DNA of 64,000 nucleotides from assembly GCF_025061645.1 (NCBI RefSeq), contig NZ_JANYMP010000002.1, forward strand, positions 62,001-126,000. The letters run 5' to 3'. Positions 35,501-43,511 of the stretch are shown piece after piece. The notes under the pieces are model-generated. The model searched no databases and was not told the origin of the DNA. It worked only from the letters and a program-made list of their open reading frames with translations. Made by a program: the position numbers and the translations under genes. How positions within the stretch are numbered: the first letter of the stretch is position 1; each line of letters starts with the position of its first letter. Source of the DNA: Umezawaea endophytica (lineage in GTDB: Bacteria; Actinomycetota; Actinomycetes; Mycobacteriales; Pseudonocardiaceae).

Positions 35501-36877
35501 TGCTGCACCGCGCGGCTCGACGACCACTGGACGTTCGTGTCCGAGCAGCCGTTCGACACCTCGCTCACCCCGGAGCGGCAGTCCCGCGAGGCCGGGGTCT
35601 GGTCGAGCCACCACACCGGTCCGGCGCCGGTCGTGACTGTCGAGAAGCCCGGTGTCCGCGGCCGGTACGTGATGTTGCAGTTGTCCAAGAAGGACTACCT
35701 GACGCTCGCGGAAGTCGAGGTGCACGGCGGGAAACCGGCCTCGGACGGTGACTGGGTCGGCACGTGGGGGACCGCTCAAGCCGCGCCGATCGTGGGCTCG
35801 CAGGGCTGGTTCACCAACGAGACCATCCGCAGCGTCGTGCACACGAGCGTCGGCGGCACGGCGGCGCGGGTGCGGTTCTCCAACAGGTTCGGCACCGGCC
35901 CGCTGGTGCTCGACCACACGTCCATCGCCCTGCGCGCCAACGCCGAGAACGCCGACGCGGTCGAGGGCTCGGTGCGCGCGCTGACGTTCAGCGGACGCCA
36001 GGGCGTCACCATCCCGGCCGGGGCGGAGATCCGGAGCGACCCGCTCGACTTCACCGTGCCGGAGGACGCGGACCTGCTCATCAGCACCCACAGCTCGTAC
36101 GCGGCCGGGCCGGTGAGCTACCACCCGTCGGCGCAGCAGACGTCGTTCCTGAGCAACGCGGGCGACTTCACCATGGACACGTCCGGCGCGCGGTTCGACC
36201 GGAGGACCGGGTCCTGGTTCTACGTCGAGGACGTCGACGTGCGCGGGTCGCGGGCGCTCGGCACCGTCGTGGCGCTCGGCGACTCCATCACCGACGGCGG
36301 CTACTCGACCACCGACGCCAACCACCGCTGGCCGGACTACCTGGCGGACCGGATCAACAAGCTTCCGGCCACCTCCCGGCTCGGCGTCGTGAACTCGGGG
36401 ATCAGCGCGAACCGCCTGCTGCTCGACGGCGGCGAACTCGCCTACGGGCGCAGTGCGTCAGCACGGTTGGACGACGACGTGCTGAACCGCGCGAACGTCC
36501 GCTCGGTGATCCTGCTGGAGGGCGTCAACGACCTCCACCAGGACCCCCGGCAGGCCGATCCGCGGAAGTTCGCCGACGGGTACCGGGACCTCGTCACCCG
36601 GCTGCACGCCAAGGGGATCAAGGTGTTCGGCGCGACCATCACGCCCATCAAGGGCTGGGGCGCCTACACCGAGTCCATGGAGGCGACGCGCGGCGCGGTG
36701 AACGAGTTCATCCGCACCGGCGGGCTGTTCGACGGCGTGCTGGACTTCGACGCCGCGCTGCGCGACGAGCGGGATCCGTTGAGGCTCAAGGCCGAGTACG
36801 ACTCGGGCGACCACCTGCACCCGTCCGACGCGGGCAACGCCGCACTCGCCGCCGTGGTCGACCTGAGCAGGCTGTAG
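32561..36877 (+). CDS. Secreted multidomain enzyme: beta-helix, IPT-like, discoidin-like and SGNH esterase
   Basis: Exported protein of 1438 residues with a signal peptide cut after ASAG. About 30-640: right-handed beta-helix of the pectate-lyase/glycoside type, starting TLHVSPGGGGTCADRSPCSI with NTFTDISGIGLLLGS-like coils. About 650-725: an IPT/Ig-like domain (ILISGSGFTPQAKVTV). About 727-910: a beta-sandwich. About 913-1058: F5/8C-like domain (NLARGKPAVASS, WWQVDLGASEPISAINVWN). About 1064-1438: SGNH hydrolase with GDSITDGG (Ser near 1241), GVND and the DHLHPSD dyad. Probably debranches or deacylates and cleaves a plant or microbial polysaccharide. It is divergent from the GntR regulator and shares its operator. 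Confidence 0.85.
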   Translation: MVSRSFTAALVSALLALTVVVSPASAGRATTLHVSPGGGGTCADRSPCSIAQAQRKVRELAPSMRGDIVVSLEGGTYALGAPLTFTAADSGTHGHRVRWEAAGGRTPVLSGGVPISGWTRGAGNLWSAKAPADLRTRQLYADGVRLTRAGGTAPVGLTQTATGYTAADSSMASWRNPGSLEFVFADGHGSWSEPRCAVAGISGTTITMRQPCWDNMDLPYGPRGPYGDNPHGGFPTFPTDARPSLVENAFELISDGEWYLDDTTHVLYYQAKPGEDPRRTRFTAAKLDGLLRTTTTADAPLHDVTFQGLEFAHSTWLRPASDEGFVEMQANFTITGVGGSKSQGLCGYSEPKGTCPFASWTRPDAAVDLTGTKDVEFLDNTFQHLGGAGLGFQHGVVGAVVRGNTFTDISGIGLLLGSVDNPLAEGDAFPTGNTIDNNRLHRTGVEFTGAPSIVAGYTRGTTITHNEISDVPYSGISAGWGGWRTNSTFPDENPNHNGDNDISYNLVYRNMLVRYDGGAVYTSGPQGRSYEHGLTVRGNVNFSGAKTANTIYNDEGGDYVTITGNVQYNDTGGFNGGCSTTGHLRREDNYRVGTLNSFGCAPAPVGNEDLGGNKLIGQNPQAGEVPNEVLAAAGLQGGYRELTTRSAPVVALASPTCTENILISGSGFTPQAKVTVAGRAVRPVFVSSNHLTVKLPKNSSGGAVSVTTRSGTSAADVDATTTLCRGLSTTSSNVGVTSDDNTGPGNVDGFGYTYSAEALATKGVVPGGPLRWNGITYTWPTASPGTPNNTLAAGQTVGLIGSSPTLGFLLTSTYATSGKGTVNYTDGTTLDYTVGAPNWAEAPPDGVTPVITTPYRNAPNNGRDNRSVYVFAAEVALDPAKTVKSVKLPQVGSEVGVDVPALHIFAMALAGSPNLARGKPAVASSEAYGGAASRVVDGDTNGVFGNNSVSHTNEDQNAWWQVDLGASEPISAINVWNRTDCCTARLDDHWTFVSEQPFDTSLTPERQSREAGVWSSHHTGPAPVVTVEKPGVRGRYVMLQLSKKDYLTLAEVEVHGGKPASDGDWVGTWGTAQAAPIVGSQGWFTNETIRSVVHTSVGGTAARVRFSNRFGTGPLVLDHTSIALRANAENADAVEGSVRALTFSGRQGVTIPAGAEIRSDPLDFTVPEDADLLISTHSSYAAGPVSYHPSAQQTSFLSNAGDFTMDTSGARFDRRTGSWFYVEDVDVRGSRALGTVVALGDSITDGGYSTTDANHRWPDYLADRINKLPATSRLGVVNSGISANRLLLDGGELAYGRSASARLDDDVLNRANVRSVILLEGVNDLHQDPRQADPRKFADGYRDLVTRLHAKGIKVFGATITPIKGWGAYTESMEATRGAVNEFIRTGGLFDGVLDFDAALRDERDPLRLKAEYDSGDHLHPSDAGNAALAAVVDLSRL

Positions 36878-36880
36878 CGC

Positions 36881-38728
36881 TCACGACCAGCGGATGTCCT
36901 CGGTGCTGGAGAGCGGCGCGCGGTCCGCCGCCTCCAGCACCTCGGGAGCCGTGACCTGGGCGCCGTGCAGCGCCCGGTCGAACTCGAGCCCGGTCCGCCG
37001 CTCCAGCTCGGCGAGCGTCACCTGGAAGACGCGGAACTCGTCCAGGTCGAGCGCTTCGAGCTGGTCGAGGTTCTGCGTCAGCAGGAACGCGCTGGTCTTC
37101 AGCACGCCCGCCTCGACGAACGTGATGACCTTCCAGAACTCGCGTGGCAGGGCCACCCCGCGGAAGACCCGGTCGTCGGCGCCGAACACCGGGCCGCCGC
37201 TCACCGACACGCGCAGGCCGTCCACCTCGACGTCGGCGTACAGGGCGTCCTCCAGCCTGCCCCACAGCCCGTTGCGGGCGCTCTGGTTGAAGTCGTCCAT
37301 CTGCGGCGTGATGTTGGTGAAGTAGAAGGAGTCCGTGTTCGCCTTGGTCGCGGTGGCCTTCGACCCCCAGAGCAGGTCGGCGCGGCGGGCGAGGTGCCCG
37401 CGGTCGAGCCGGTTGTTCTGGTACAGCTCGTCGCCGACCTGGAACTCGGCGGGCACGCGGGGGTCCTTGACGAACGGGATGCCGCTGCGGTCGAGCTTCC
37501 GGATCGAGCCGCCGTCGACGTTCCACGCCACCCACAGGGCGAACCGGCGGGACTTGCTCATGGCCAACGAGAAGTGCGTGTAGTCGATCCGCTCGGTGCC
37601 GCCGACCAGCACGGCGTCGTCCACAGTGGACGCGGTCAGCGCGGGTGTCCCGACGCGGGTGCCGAGGAAGTCGACGTCGAAACCCGCGGGCACCGCCTCG
37701 GTGGGGACGGGCGGCGGGTCGAGGGTGATCTCCAGCTTCTCGAACACCGAGCGGGGCAGGCACGCCAGCGAGTGCTCGTCCGGATCGCCACCGCCCTCGC
37801 CCGCGAAGTGCAGGCCCGCCAACACCTTGCTCGGACGGCCGTTGCCGAGCTTGAACACCCAGGCCGCGCCCGAGTCGCCGCCGGAGCTGATCTCGCCGTC
37901 GGCGGGCTTGTTCCGCTCGTCGACACCGATCTCGAAGCCGCCGATCTCGCACTCGCCGGCCGTACCGCCGTAGTCGATCTTCACCAGGGTGTCGACCCGC
38001 CGCACGACCCCGTGCGTGACACCGGTCGTCCGGCCGCTCTTGACGACCTTGTCGCCCAGTTCGGGCTCACCGATCTGGTTGACCGCGACGCCCAGTTCCA
38101 TCGCGGTCGTGTCGTACTCGCGGTCCTCGATGGACGCGATGGCGCAGTCGCCCGCCTTGCCGAGGTAGGAGCGCACCAGCCTGCCCAGCCGGTTGCGGTC
38201 GATCCGGTTGTCGTCGTGCGGGCCGGGCTGCACCACGTCCTCGCCCAGCGCGCCCCTCGACCCGTGCAGCACGTGCCAGTTGCTCAGCACGTACGGCGTG
38301 CCGTCGGCCCTGTCGTAGACGATGCAGCCGATCGTGCCCGCGCTGACCTTCACGTGGCCGACGCTCGCACCGGGCGCGATCGGGTCGACGCGGGTCTTGC
38401 GCTCCACCGCGGCGGCTTCGGACACCACCCTGAAGTCCGGTTTGTAGTCCCGTTGCAGGACGTCCGTCGGGACTTCGACACCGTCCACGACGATCACCGA
38501 CGGCAGTTCGACGGTGCCCAGCGCCTCCAGTTGTTCCGGCAGCGCCTTCTGCCGCACGGTGAACTGGACGGAGATCTCCTTGGTGGGCTTGCCGTCCTGG
38601 TGCTTGTAGCCCACGCCGATGGACGACACGTTGCCGTCGCGCAGGAAGTCGGAGCCCTTGGCGCGGATGAACCGCCGCAGCGAGACCATCAGCTCGTCGC
38701 GGCCCTTGGCGGACTTCCTGGGGGCCAT
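36881..38728 (-). CDS. Trypsin-like protease fused to DNA/RNA non-specific endonuclease
   Basis: A 615-residue fusion without signal peptide, so probably cytoplasmic. N-terminal half: chymotrypsin-fold protease with His about 152 (LSNWHVLHG), Asp about 194 (GDCAIAS) and Ser about 286 (SSGGDSGAAW). C-terminal half: NUC1/NucA-type endonuclease with DRGHLARRAD (catalytic His about 445) and FTNITPQMDDFNQ carrying the metal-binding Asn; both active sites look complete. Protease-activated nucleases of this design are known among bacterial conflict proteins, which suggests abortive defence, though a recycling role cannot be excluded. The gene upstream on the same strand ends 70 bases away. Confidence 0.88.
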   Translation of the reverse strand: MAPRKSAKGRDELMVSLRRFIRAKGSDFLRDGNVSSIGVGYKHQDGKPTKEISVQFTVRQKALPEQLEALGTVELPSVIVVDGVEVPTDVLQRDYKPDFRVVSEAAAVERKTRVDPIAPGASVGHVKVSAGTIGCIVYDRADGTPYVLSNWHVLHGSRGALGEDVVQPGPHDDNRIDRNRLGRLVRSYLGKAGDCAIASIEDREYDTTAMELGVAVNQIGEPELGDKVVKSGRTTGVTHGVVRRVDTLVKIDYGGTAGECEIGGFEIGVDERNKPADGEISSGGDSGAAWVFKLGNGRPSKVLAGLHFAGEGGGDPDEHSLACLPRSVFEKLEITLDPPPVPTEAVPAGFDVDFLGTRVGTPALTASTVDDAVLVGGTERIDYTHFSLAMSKSRRFALWVAWNVDGGSIRKLDRSGIPFVKDPRVPAEFQVGDELYQNNRLDRGHLARRADLLWGSKATATKANTDSFYFTNITPQMDDFNQSARNGLWGRLEDALYADVEVDGLRVSVSGGPVFGADDRVFRGVALPREFWKVITFVEAGVLKTSAFLLTQNLDQLEALDLDEFRVFQVTLAELERRTGLEFDRALHGAQVTAPEVLEAADRAPLSSTEDIRWS

Positions 38729-38798
38729 GGGGCACTTCCTCTCCGATCACCTTGCTGTCGCCCGGTGTCGGAGGGGTGTTAGCCCTGTCGCGCGCGGC

Positions 38799-39551
38799 TC
38801 ACCCGAACAGCCCAGGCTCCACGCGCACCGCGACGATCGGCCGTTCGCCGGTCGTGCACGACGCGGAACTGTTGACGCTCCAGCGGTACCGGCTGAACCC
38901 GCCGGTGGCGTCGGAGGCGTAGAACATCATGTGCCCGTAGCCCGCGCCGGTGTGCTGCGTGGACCCGTCGACGATCCGGCTGTCCGGGAACGCCGGGTAG
39001 TCACCCACCCCGAACACCCCGTGCGGCTCCGACGTGCAGTCCACGACCTCCACCGCGTACTGCGTCTCGCCCTCGAACGAACTCCGGCCGTCGTAGACCT
39101 CCTTGACCTCCCGCACCATCACGATGTGCCCCGTGTTGGTGCCCTGGTCCTGGCGGAAGTCGATCGCGATCAGGTCACCGGGCCGCAGGTCCGCGACCTC
39201 GGCGACCACGGCGAAGTGCGGCACCCCGCCACTGGCGAAGGCGTTCAGGTAGCCCCGCGCGTACGGGCTGCGCGACCCGAAGTGCTTCGCGAAGAACCAC
39301 CGCGTGGCCCACCTCGGGTAGGCCCGCCGCAACACGGCCGTGATGAACGACGCGCACTGGCTCTGGTTCACCCAGCTCTCGGGAACCCCGCGCCTGCCCC
39401 ACCTGACCACGTTCCGCTGCGCCGGGTCCTTGTAGGTGTTCCGGCCGACGGGGAGGTTGTCGATCAACCGCTCCGCCACGACCAGGTGCGCGGGCCGCCC
39501 GTCAGCGGACCGGTCCACAGCGCTGTGGAGAGCCGCCCGAGTGCTTCTCAT
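38799..39551 (-). CDS. CHAP/NlpC-P60-like cysteine peptidase protein
   Basis: A 250-residue protein without signal peptide. A papain-like amidase layout is suggested by the nucleophile in NQSQCASFITAVLRR (about residue 67), LRPGDLIAIDF, and a His in GHIVMVREV, followed by a long insertion containing YAVEVVDCTSEPHG and GYGHMMFYASD. CHAP and NlpC/P60 enzymes cut peptidoglycan peptides or act in effectors; the lack of a signal peptide argues against a wall enzyme. It is 70 bases upstream of the protease-nuclease gene on the same strand and may be its operon partner. The assignment to a fold is moderate. Confidence 0.6.
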   Translation of the reverse strand: MRSTRAALHSAVDRSADGRPAHLVVAERLIDNLPVGRNTYKDPAQRNVVRWGRRGVPESWVNQSQCASFITAVLRRAYPRWATRWFFAKHFGSRSPYARGYLNAFASGGVPHFAVVAEVADLRPGDLIAIDFRQDQGTNTGHIVMVREVKEVYDGRSSFEGETQYAVEVVDCTSEPHGVFGVGDYPAFPDSRIVDGSTQHTGAGYGHMMFYASDATGGFSRYRWSVNSSASCTTGERPIVAVRVEPGLFG

Positions 39552-39639
39552 GGTGGACCACGATAGGTGCGGGGGACGGGGTGCCCGGCGTCCGGGGTTC
39601 GTGATCGCGCCAGGTCGCTGTCCGCCCCCGCACCGCCGG

Positions 39640-39879
39640 TCACACCGCGGAGACCGCCATGAAGACCGCGACGACCAGCGTGAACATGGTCAGAACCGTC
39701 GTGATGCCGCTCATGGCCTTGCCCGCCGAGATGAGCAGGCTGGACATCACGCCGATCAGGTTGCGGAGCAGGCGGGAGAGGCCGAGCACCACGATCATGG
39801 CGCCGATGAGCCCCATCAGGATGAACGGGCTCCAGTTGGTTGACTGGGTTGCCTGGGCTGTTGCTTGAAGTGTGTGCAT
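39640..39879 (-). CDS. Small two-helix membrane protein
   Basis: A 79-residue protein with two hydrophobic helices (FILMGLIGAMIVVLGLSRLL and GITTVLTMFTLVVAVFMAV) separated by an amphipathic loop. GGGGG five bases upstream supports this ATG; an in-frame ATG at 39891 is also possible. It is transcribed away from the XRE-like regulator across a region that carries a matching operator. No family recognised; small membrane proteins beside such regulators may be effectors, channel-like or holin-like, but this is unproven. Confidence 0.6.
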   Translation of the reverse strand: MHTLQATAQATQSTNWSPFILMGLIGAMIVVLGLSRLLRNLIGVMSSLLISAGKAMSGITTVLTMFTLVVAVFMAVSAV

Positions 39880-39926
39880 CGGTGCCCCCATGGTAGATGG
39901 ACCTGGTGGGACTTTCAGGTGGGTCA

Positions 39927-39942
39927 CTGAACTTCAGTGAAG
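39927..39942. promoter_or_regulatory. Operator copy A of the XRE unit
   Basis: CTGAACTTCAGTGAAG with the odd palindrome ACTTCA-G-TGAAGT, 48 bases upstream of the small membrane gene start. Identical to copy B except for the central base. Confidence 0.65.
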
Positions 39943-40100
39943 TTTCAGCAAGTTGACTGTATGGGGTGACGCGGGCCACAGCAAGACGAAATAAGTGACA
40001 AAAGCTGGTCTATGACCGATCGATCAGTCTGTGAACGACTTCGGATGGCGCGATCCAGGCAGGAGATCCATCATGTATCTTGCTCACTTCAGTACATGCG

Positions 40101-40116
40101 CTGAACTTCACTGAAG
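40101..40116. promoter_or_regulatory. Operator copy B of the XRE unit
   Basis: CTGAACTTCACTGAAG lies just upstream of, and partly over, the ribosome binding site (GAAGGG) of the regulator gene. With copy A it brackets the divergent promoter region, the classic layout for an autoregulator that also controls the divergent gene. Confidence 0.65.
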
Positions 40117-40127
40117 GGTGTTGGCAC

Positions 40128-41162
40128 GTGCCTGCCGACCGTCCGCCGCAAGCGCTCGCGCGTCGCCTGAGGGCGTTGCGCGTGGAGCGCTGGCCAGGCC
40201 TCTCCATCACCCAGGGCCAGTTGGCCGCGGTGTTCGGCGCGAGCACCCCGCTGCTCTCCTCGTGGGAGAACGGCAAGGTGCCGCCCCCGGCCCGGCTCGC
40301 CGCCTACGCCACGTTCTTCGCCACGAAGCGCTCGGTCGAGGGCAAGACCTACCGGGTCCTCGACGAGTCCGAGCTGACCGCCGCCGAGACCGAGGTCCGC
40401 GAACGCCTGCTCGCCGACCTGCTCGGCCTGGCCGAGTCCGGCGCCTCGGTGAACCCCGGCCGGGGGTTCTGGTACTTCCCGGACTCGCACATCATCACCA
40501 TCGTCGTCGCGAAGCTGCCCGCCGAGGAGGTGCCGCGGACCCCGTTCACCGACCCGGCGAACCCCGACTACGTCGAGCTGTACTCCTACGCCGACCTGGA
40601 CTCGCTGATCGAGCTGCACGGCCACATCCGGTCGGTGAACCCCCGCAGCGTGGTGCACTTCCGCACGGCCGACGCGCTCAGCGAGGACGACTACACGACC
40701 CACCTGGTGCTGCTCGGCGGTGTGGACTGGAACATCGCGACCAGGGCCGTCATCGACCAGACCGAGGTGCCGGTGAACCAGGAGGGCCGCCCGAACGTAT
40801 CCGACGTCGGGGGGTTCGAGGTCGTGGAGGACGGGAGGACGACGGTCTTCTCGCCCGTGTTGGCCGATGGGGAACTGGTCCAGGACGTGGCCCAGTTCTA
40901 CCGGGGCCTCAACCCGTACAACAGGAAGCGCACGGTCACCATTTGCAGCGGGATGTTCGGTCGCGGCACCCTCGGCGCGGTTCGGGCGCTGACCGACTCG
41001 AAGTTCCGCGACCGCAACGAGGGCTACCTCAAGCACCGGTTCGACGGACAGGACGCGTACAGCGTGATCACCAGGGTCTCGGTGGTGAACAGGAAGGTCC
41101 TCACCCCGGACTGGACGCTGTCCGAGAACGTCCTGCACGAGTGGTCCGAGGAACACCGGTGA
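40128..41162 (+). CDS. XRE-type regulator with a large C-terminal domain of unknown function
   Basis: A 344-residue protein. Residues 5-60 form a Cro/C1-like HTH (SITQGQLAAVFGASTPLLSSWENGKVPPPARLAAYATFF). The remaining 270 residues make an uncharacterised domain with YADLDSLIELHGHIRSVNP, TTHLVLLGGVDWN and TVTICSGMFGRGTLGAVRAL; the last resembles the start of a SLOG/Rossmann-like nucleotide pocket. Proteins of this type occur widely in actinomycetes without known function. GTG was selected since GAAGGG precedes it. The stop overlaps the start of a glycosyltransferase gene by four bases. Confidence 0.72.
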   Translation: MPADRPPQALARRLRALRVERWPGLSITQGQLAAVFGASTPLLSSWENGKVPPPARLAAYATFFATKRSVEGKTYRVLDESELTAAETEVRERLLADLLGLAESGASVNPGRGFWYFPDSHIITIVVAKLPAEEVPRTPFTDPANPDYVELYSYADLDSLIELHGHIRSVNPRSVVHFRTADALSEDDYTTHLVLLGGVDWNIATRAVIDQTEVPVNQEGRPNVSDVGGFEVVEDGRTTVFSPVLADGELVQDVAQFYRGLNPYNRKRTVTICSGMFGRGTLGAVRALTDSKFRDRNEGYLKHRFDGQDAYSVITRVSVVNRKVLTPDWTLSENVLHEWSEEHR

Positions 41163-42274
41163 AGCAGAGCGGTGACCACACCTCGCTGCTGGCCAGTGTG
41201 GACGGACGGGTGGCGGACGTGGACGCGCTGATCGTCCCGACCAACCGGACGCCGCCCTACCTCCGCACGGTCATGGGCCTCGCCCGCGACGTCGACAGCC
41301 ACCTCCTGGTCCTGTGCAGCGGGCGCGCCGACGCCGGGAGCACCCTCAGGCTCGCCGAGGACTACGGCGTCGAGGTGACCGCGATCGACGTGGACCACGT
41401 GCGCCCCGACGTCCTGCCGAGCTTCAGGACCACCACGATGCTGGCCAGCCAGCGGTTCGAGCGGAAGACGGACACGAGCCTGAAGCGGAACCTCGGACTG
41501 CTGTTCGCGAGGTCCGCGGGCTGGGACCGGGTGGTCTTCCTCGACGACGACATCCGGGTCCCGGACCCGCAGGACCTCGCCAGGGCCGCCGGACTGGTCG
41601 ACGACTACGCCGGGGTCGGCCTGGAGATCGGCGGCTTCCCGGACAACTCGGTGGTCTGCCACGCCTACCGCGCGGTCGGCGGGTTCCAGAACACGTTCGT
41701 CGGCGGTGGCGCGCTGGCGATCGGCAGGCGGTCGATGACCTCCTTCTTCCCGAACGTCTACAACGAGGACTGGTTCTTCCTGCTGGACGACGACGGCCTG
41801 CTGCCGACCGCCGTGACGGGCCGGGCCGAGCAGAAGCCGTACGACCCGTTCGCGAACGAGCTGAGGGCGCGTGTCGAGGAGTTCGGCGACTGCCTGGCCG
41901 AAGGCGTCTTCGCGCTGCTGGACGACGGCCGTCCGATCACCGACGCCGACGCCCGGTACTGGCGCGACTTCCTCGAGAGCCGCCGCGAGCTGATCACCGA
42001 CGTCCTCGACAAGGTCGAGCTGGCCCGGCGGAGCCCGGCGGACACCCGGCTCATGGTCGCCTCGCTGAAGGCCGCGCGCGGCCGGTGCCTCACCATCACG
42101 CCCGAGCTGTGCGTGGACTACCTGGACGCGCTGCGGCAGGACCGCCAGGTGTGGCGGGCGTTCGTCGAATGGCACCCGGCGGGAGATGGGTCGCGGGCGG
42201 CTCTGACCAGCCTGGGGTTGTCCGCTGCCGCCAAGGTCACCGTGCGTCGGAAGGCCCCGGCCCTCGTCAGGTAG
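41159..42274 (+). CDS. GT-A-fold glycosyltransferase-like protein
   Basis: A 371-residue cytoplasmic protein with the nucleotide-sugar fold of family 2-like transferases: DALIVPTNRTPPYLRTVM at the N-terminus, a DxD-type motif in VVFLDDDIRVPDP (about residue 130), an acceptor-side loop VGGGALAIGRRSM and a catalytic-base-like YNEDWFFLLDDDG. No membrane helices. GTG start overlaps the XRE-like gene stop by four bases, so the two are translationally coupled. The acceptor is unknown; the coupling to a regulator with a nucleotide-like pocket hints at a signalling or effector role. Confidence 0.72.
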   Translation: MKQSGDHTSLLASVDGRVADVDALIVPTNRTPPYLRTVMGLARDVDSHLLVLCSGRADAGSTLRLAEDYGVEVTAIDVDHVRPDVLPSFRTTTMLASQRFERKTDTSLKRNLGLLFARSAGWDRVVFLDDDIRVPDPQDLARAAGLVDDYAGVGLEIGGFPDNSVVCHAYRAVGGFQNTFVGGGALAIGRRSMTSFFPNVYNEDWFFLLDDDGLLPTAVTGRAEQKPYDPFANELRARVEEFGDCLAEGVFALLDDGRPITDADARYWRDFLESRRELITDVLDKVELARRSPADTRLMVASLKAARGRCLTITPELCVDYLDALRQDRQVWRAFVEWHPAGDGSRAALTSLGLSAAAKVTVRRKAPALVR

Positions 42275-42383
42275 ACCCGACGGTGTTCATGTGGCGAGAC
42301 GCTCATCCACGCACCGTGACCAGCCATTAGGCTCGGTGGTGCGGCCGGCTGACCGGGCGTGAGGCGGAGCCTGGAGGCAGTGC

Positions 42384-43511
42384 ATGACGTTCACCGAGGG
42401 GCGGCAGAAGTGGCTGACCGTCGCCGAGGAGTTGGCGACGGCGTTGCGCGTCGACGCGGCTGAGCGCGATCGGCTCGGCGAGTCGCCGGTGCGGGAGCTG
42501 GAGCTGCTGAGGCAGTCCGGGCTGCTGACGATCCCGGACTGGGGCACGCAGCAGGCCGTGACCAGGGTGATCGGTGCCGCGGACGCGAACATCGGGCACC
42601 TGCTCGGGTACCACTACCTGCAGATCTGGCGCAGCGGGCTGTTCGACACGCCGTTCGAGACCGGTGACAACCTGTTCTGGGCCGGGGTCAGCAACCCGCT
42701 GGACGCGGCGCTGCGGTTGACGCCGGTGGACGGCGGGTTCGTCGTCGACGGGCGGAAGACGTTCGCCACGGGGGCCGCGCTCGCGGACAAGCTGGTCGTC
42801 AGCGCGACCCGCGAGGACAACGGCGAGAAGCTGACGTTCCTGCTCGACGGCGGCGCGCCCGGCCTGTCGTTCGCGGGTGACTGGAACAACATGGGGCAGC
42901 GCCTCACGGCCAGCGGCGGCGTGGTGTTCGAGAACGTCCCCGTGCCCGCCGCGAACGTGCTCGGCGCGCAACCCGACGGCGACGGATCGCCGCGGTTGTC
43001 GTTGGCCGCGCTGGGTTTCCAGCTCGTGCTCGCCCAGCTCTACGTCGCCATCGCCGAAGGCGCGCTCGGCGAGGCCGCTCGCTACACGCGGTCGACCACG
43101 CGGCCGTGGTTCCTCAGCGGCGTCGACACCGCCGCGGCCGACCCGTACGTCCTCGCCACCTACGGCGAACTCGTGGCGCAGGTCGAGGCCGCGGGGCTGC
43201 TCGCCGACCACGCGTCCGAGGCGCTGCTGGCGGCGTCCGACGCGGGTACGGCGCTGACCGTCGACCAGCGCGGCGCGACGGCCGCCGCGATCTCGTCGGC
43301 GAAGGTCTTCTCGACCAGGGTCGTCAACGACACCACGAGCAAGGTGTTCGAGCTGTGCGGGGCCCGCGCGACGGCCTCCGGCTACGGCTTCGACCGGTTC
43401 TGGCGCAACTCCCGCACCCTGACCCTGCACGACCCGGTCAGCTACAAGGCGCGCGAGGTGGGGGAGTACTTCCTGACCGGCGGACGGGCACCGTTCACTG
43501 GGTACAGCTAA
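42384..43511 (+). CDS. DszC/SfnC-like flavin-dependent monooxygenase
   Basis: A 375-residue protein of the acyl-CoA dehydrogenase fold. It lacks the catalytic Glu of true dehydrogenases and instead resembles the FMNH2-dependent DszC/SfnC group that oxidises sulfur compounds; GFVVDGRKTFATGAALADKLVVSA and the C-terminal CGARATASGYGFDRFWRNSRTLTLHDP segment (with paired histidine-type end) are family features. A good GGAGG precedes the ATG. First gene of the methionine-salvage operon, with its stop overlapping the next start (TAATG). It needs a separate flavin reductase, none adjacent. Confidence 0.82.
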   Translation: MTFTEGRQKWLTVAEELATALRVDAAERDRLGESPVRELELLRQSGLLTIPDWGTQQAVTRVIGAADANIGHLLGYHYLQIWRSGLFDTPFETGDNLFWAGVSNPLDAALRLTPVDGGFVVDGRKTFATGAALADKLVVSATREDNGEKLTFLLDGGAPGLSFAGDWNNMGQRLTASGGVVFENVPVPAANVLGAQPDGDGSPRLSLAALGFQLVLAQLYVAIAEGALGEAARYTRSTTRPWFLSGVDTAAADPYVLATYGELVAQVEAAGLLADHASEALLAASDAGTALTVDQRGATAAAISSAKVFSTRVVNDTTSKVFELCGARATASGYGFDRFWRNSRTLTLHDPVSYKAREVGEYFLTGGRAPFTGYS

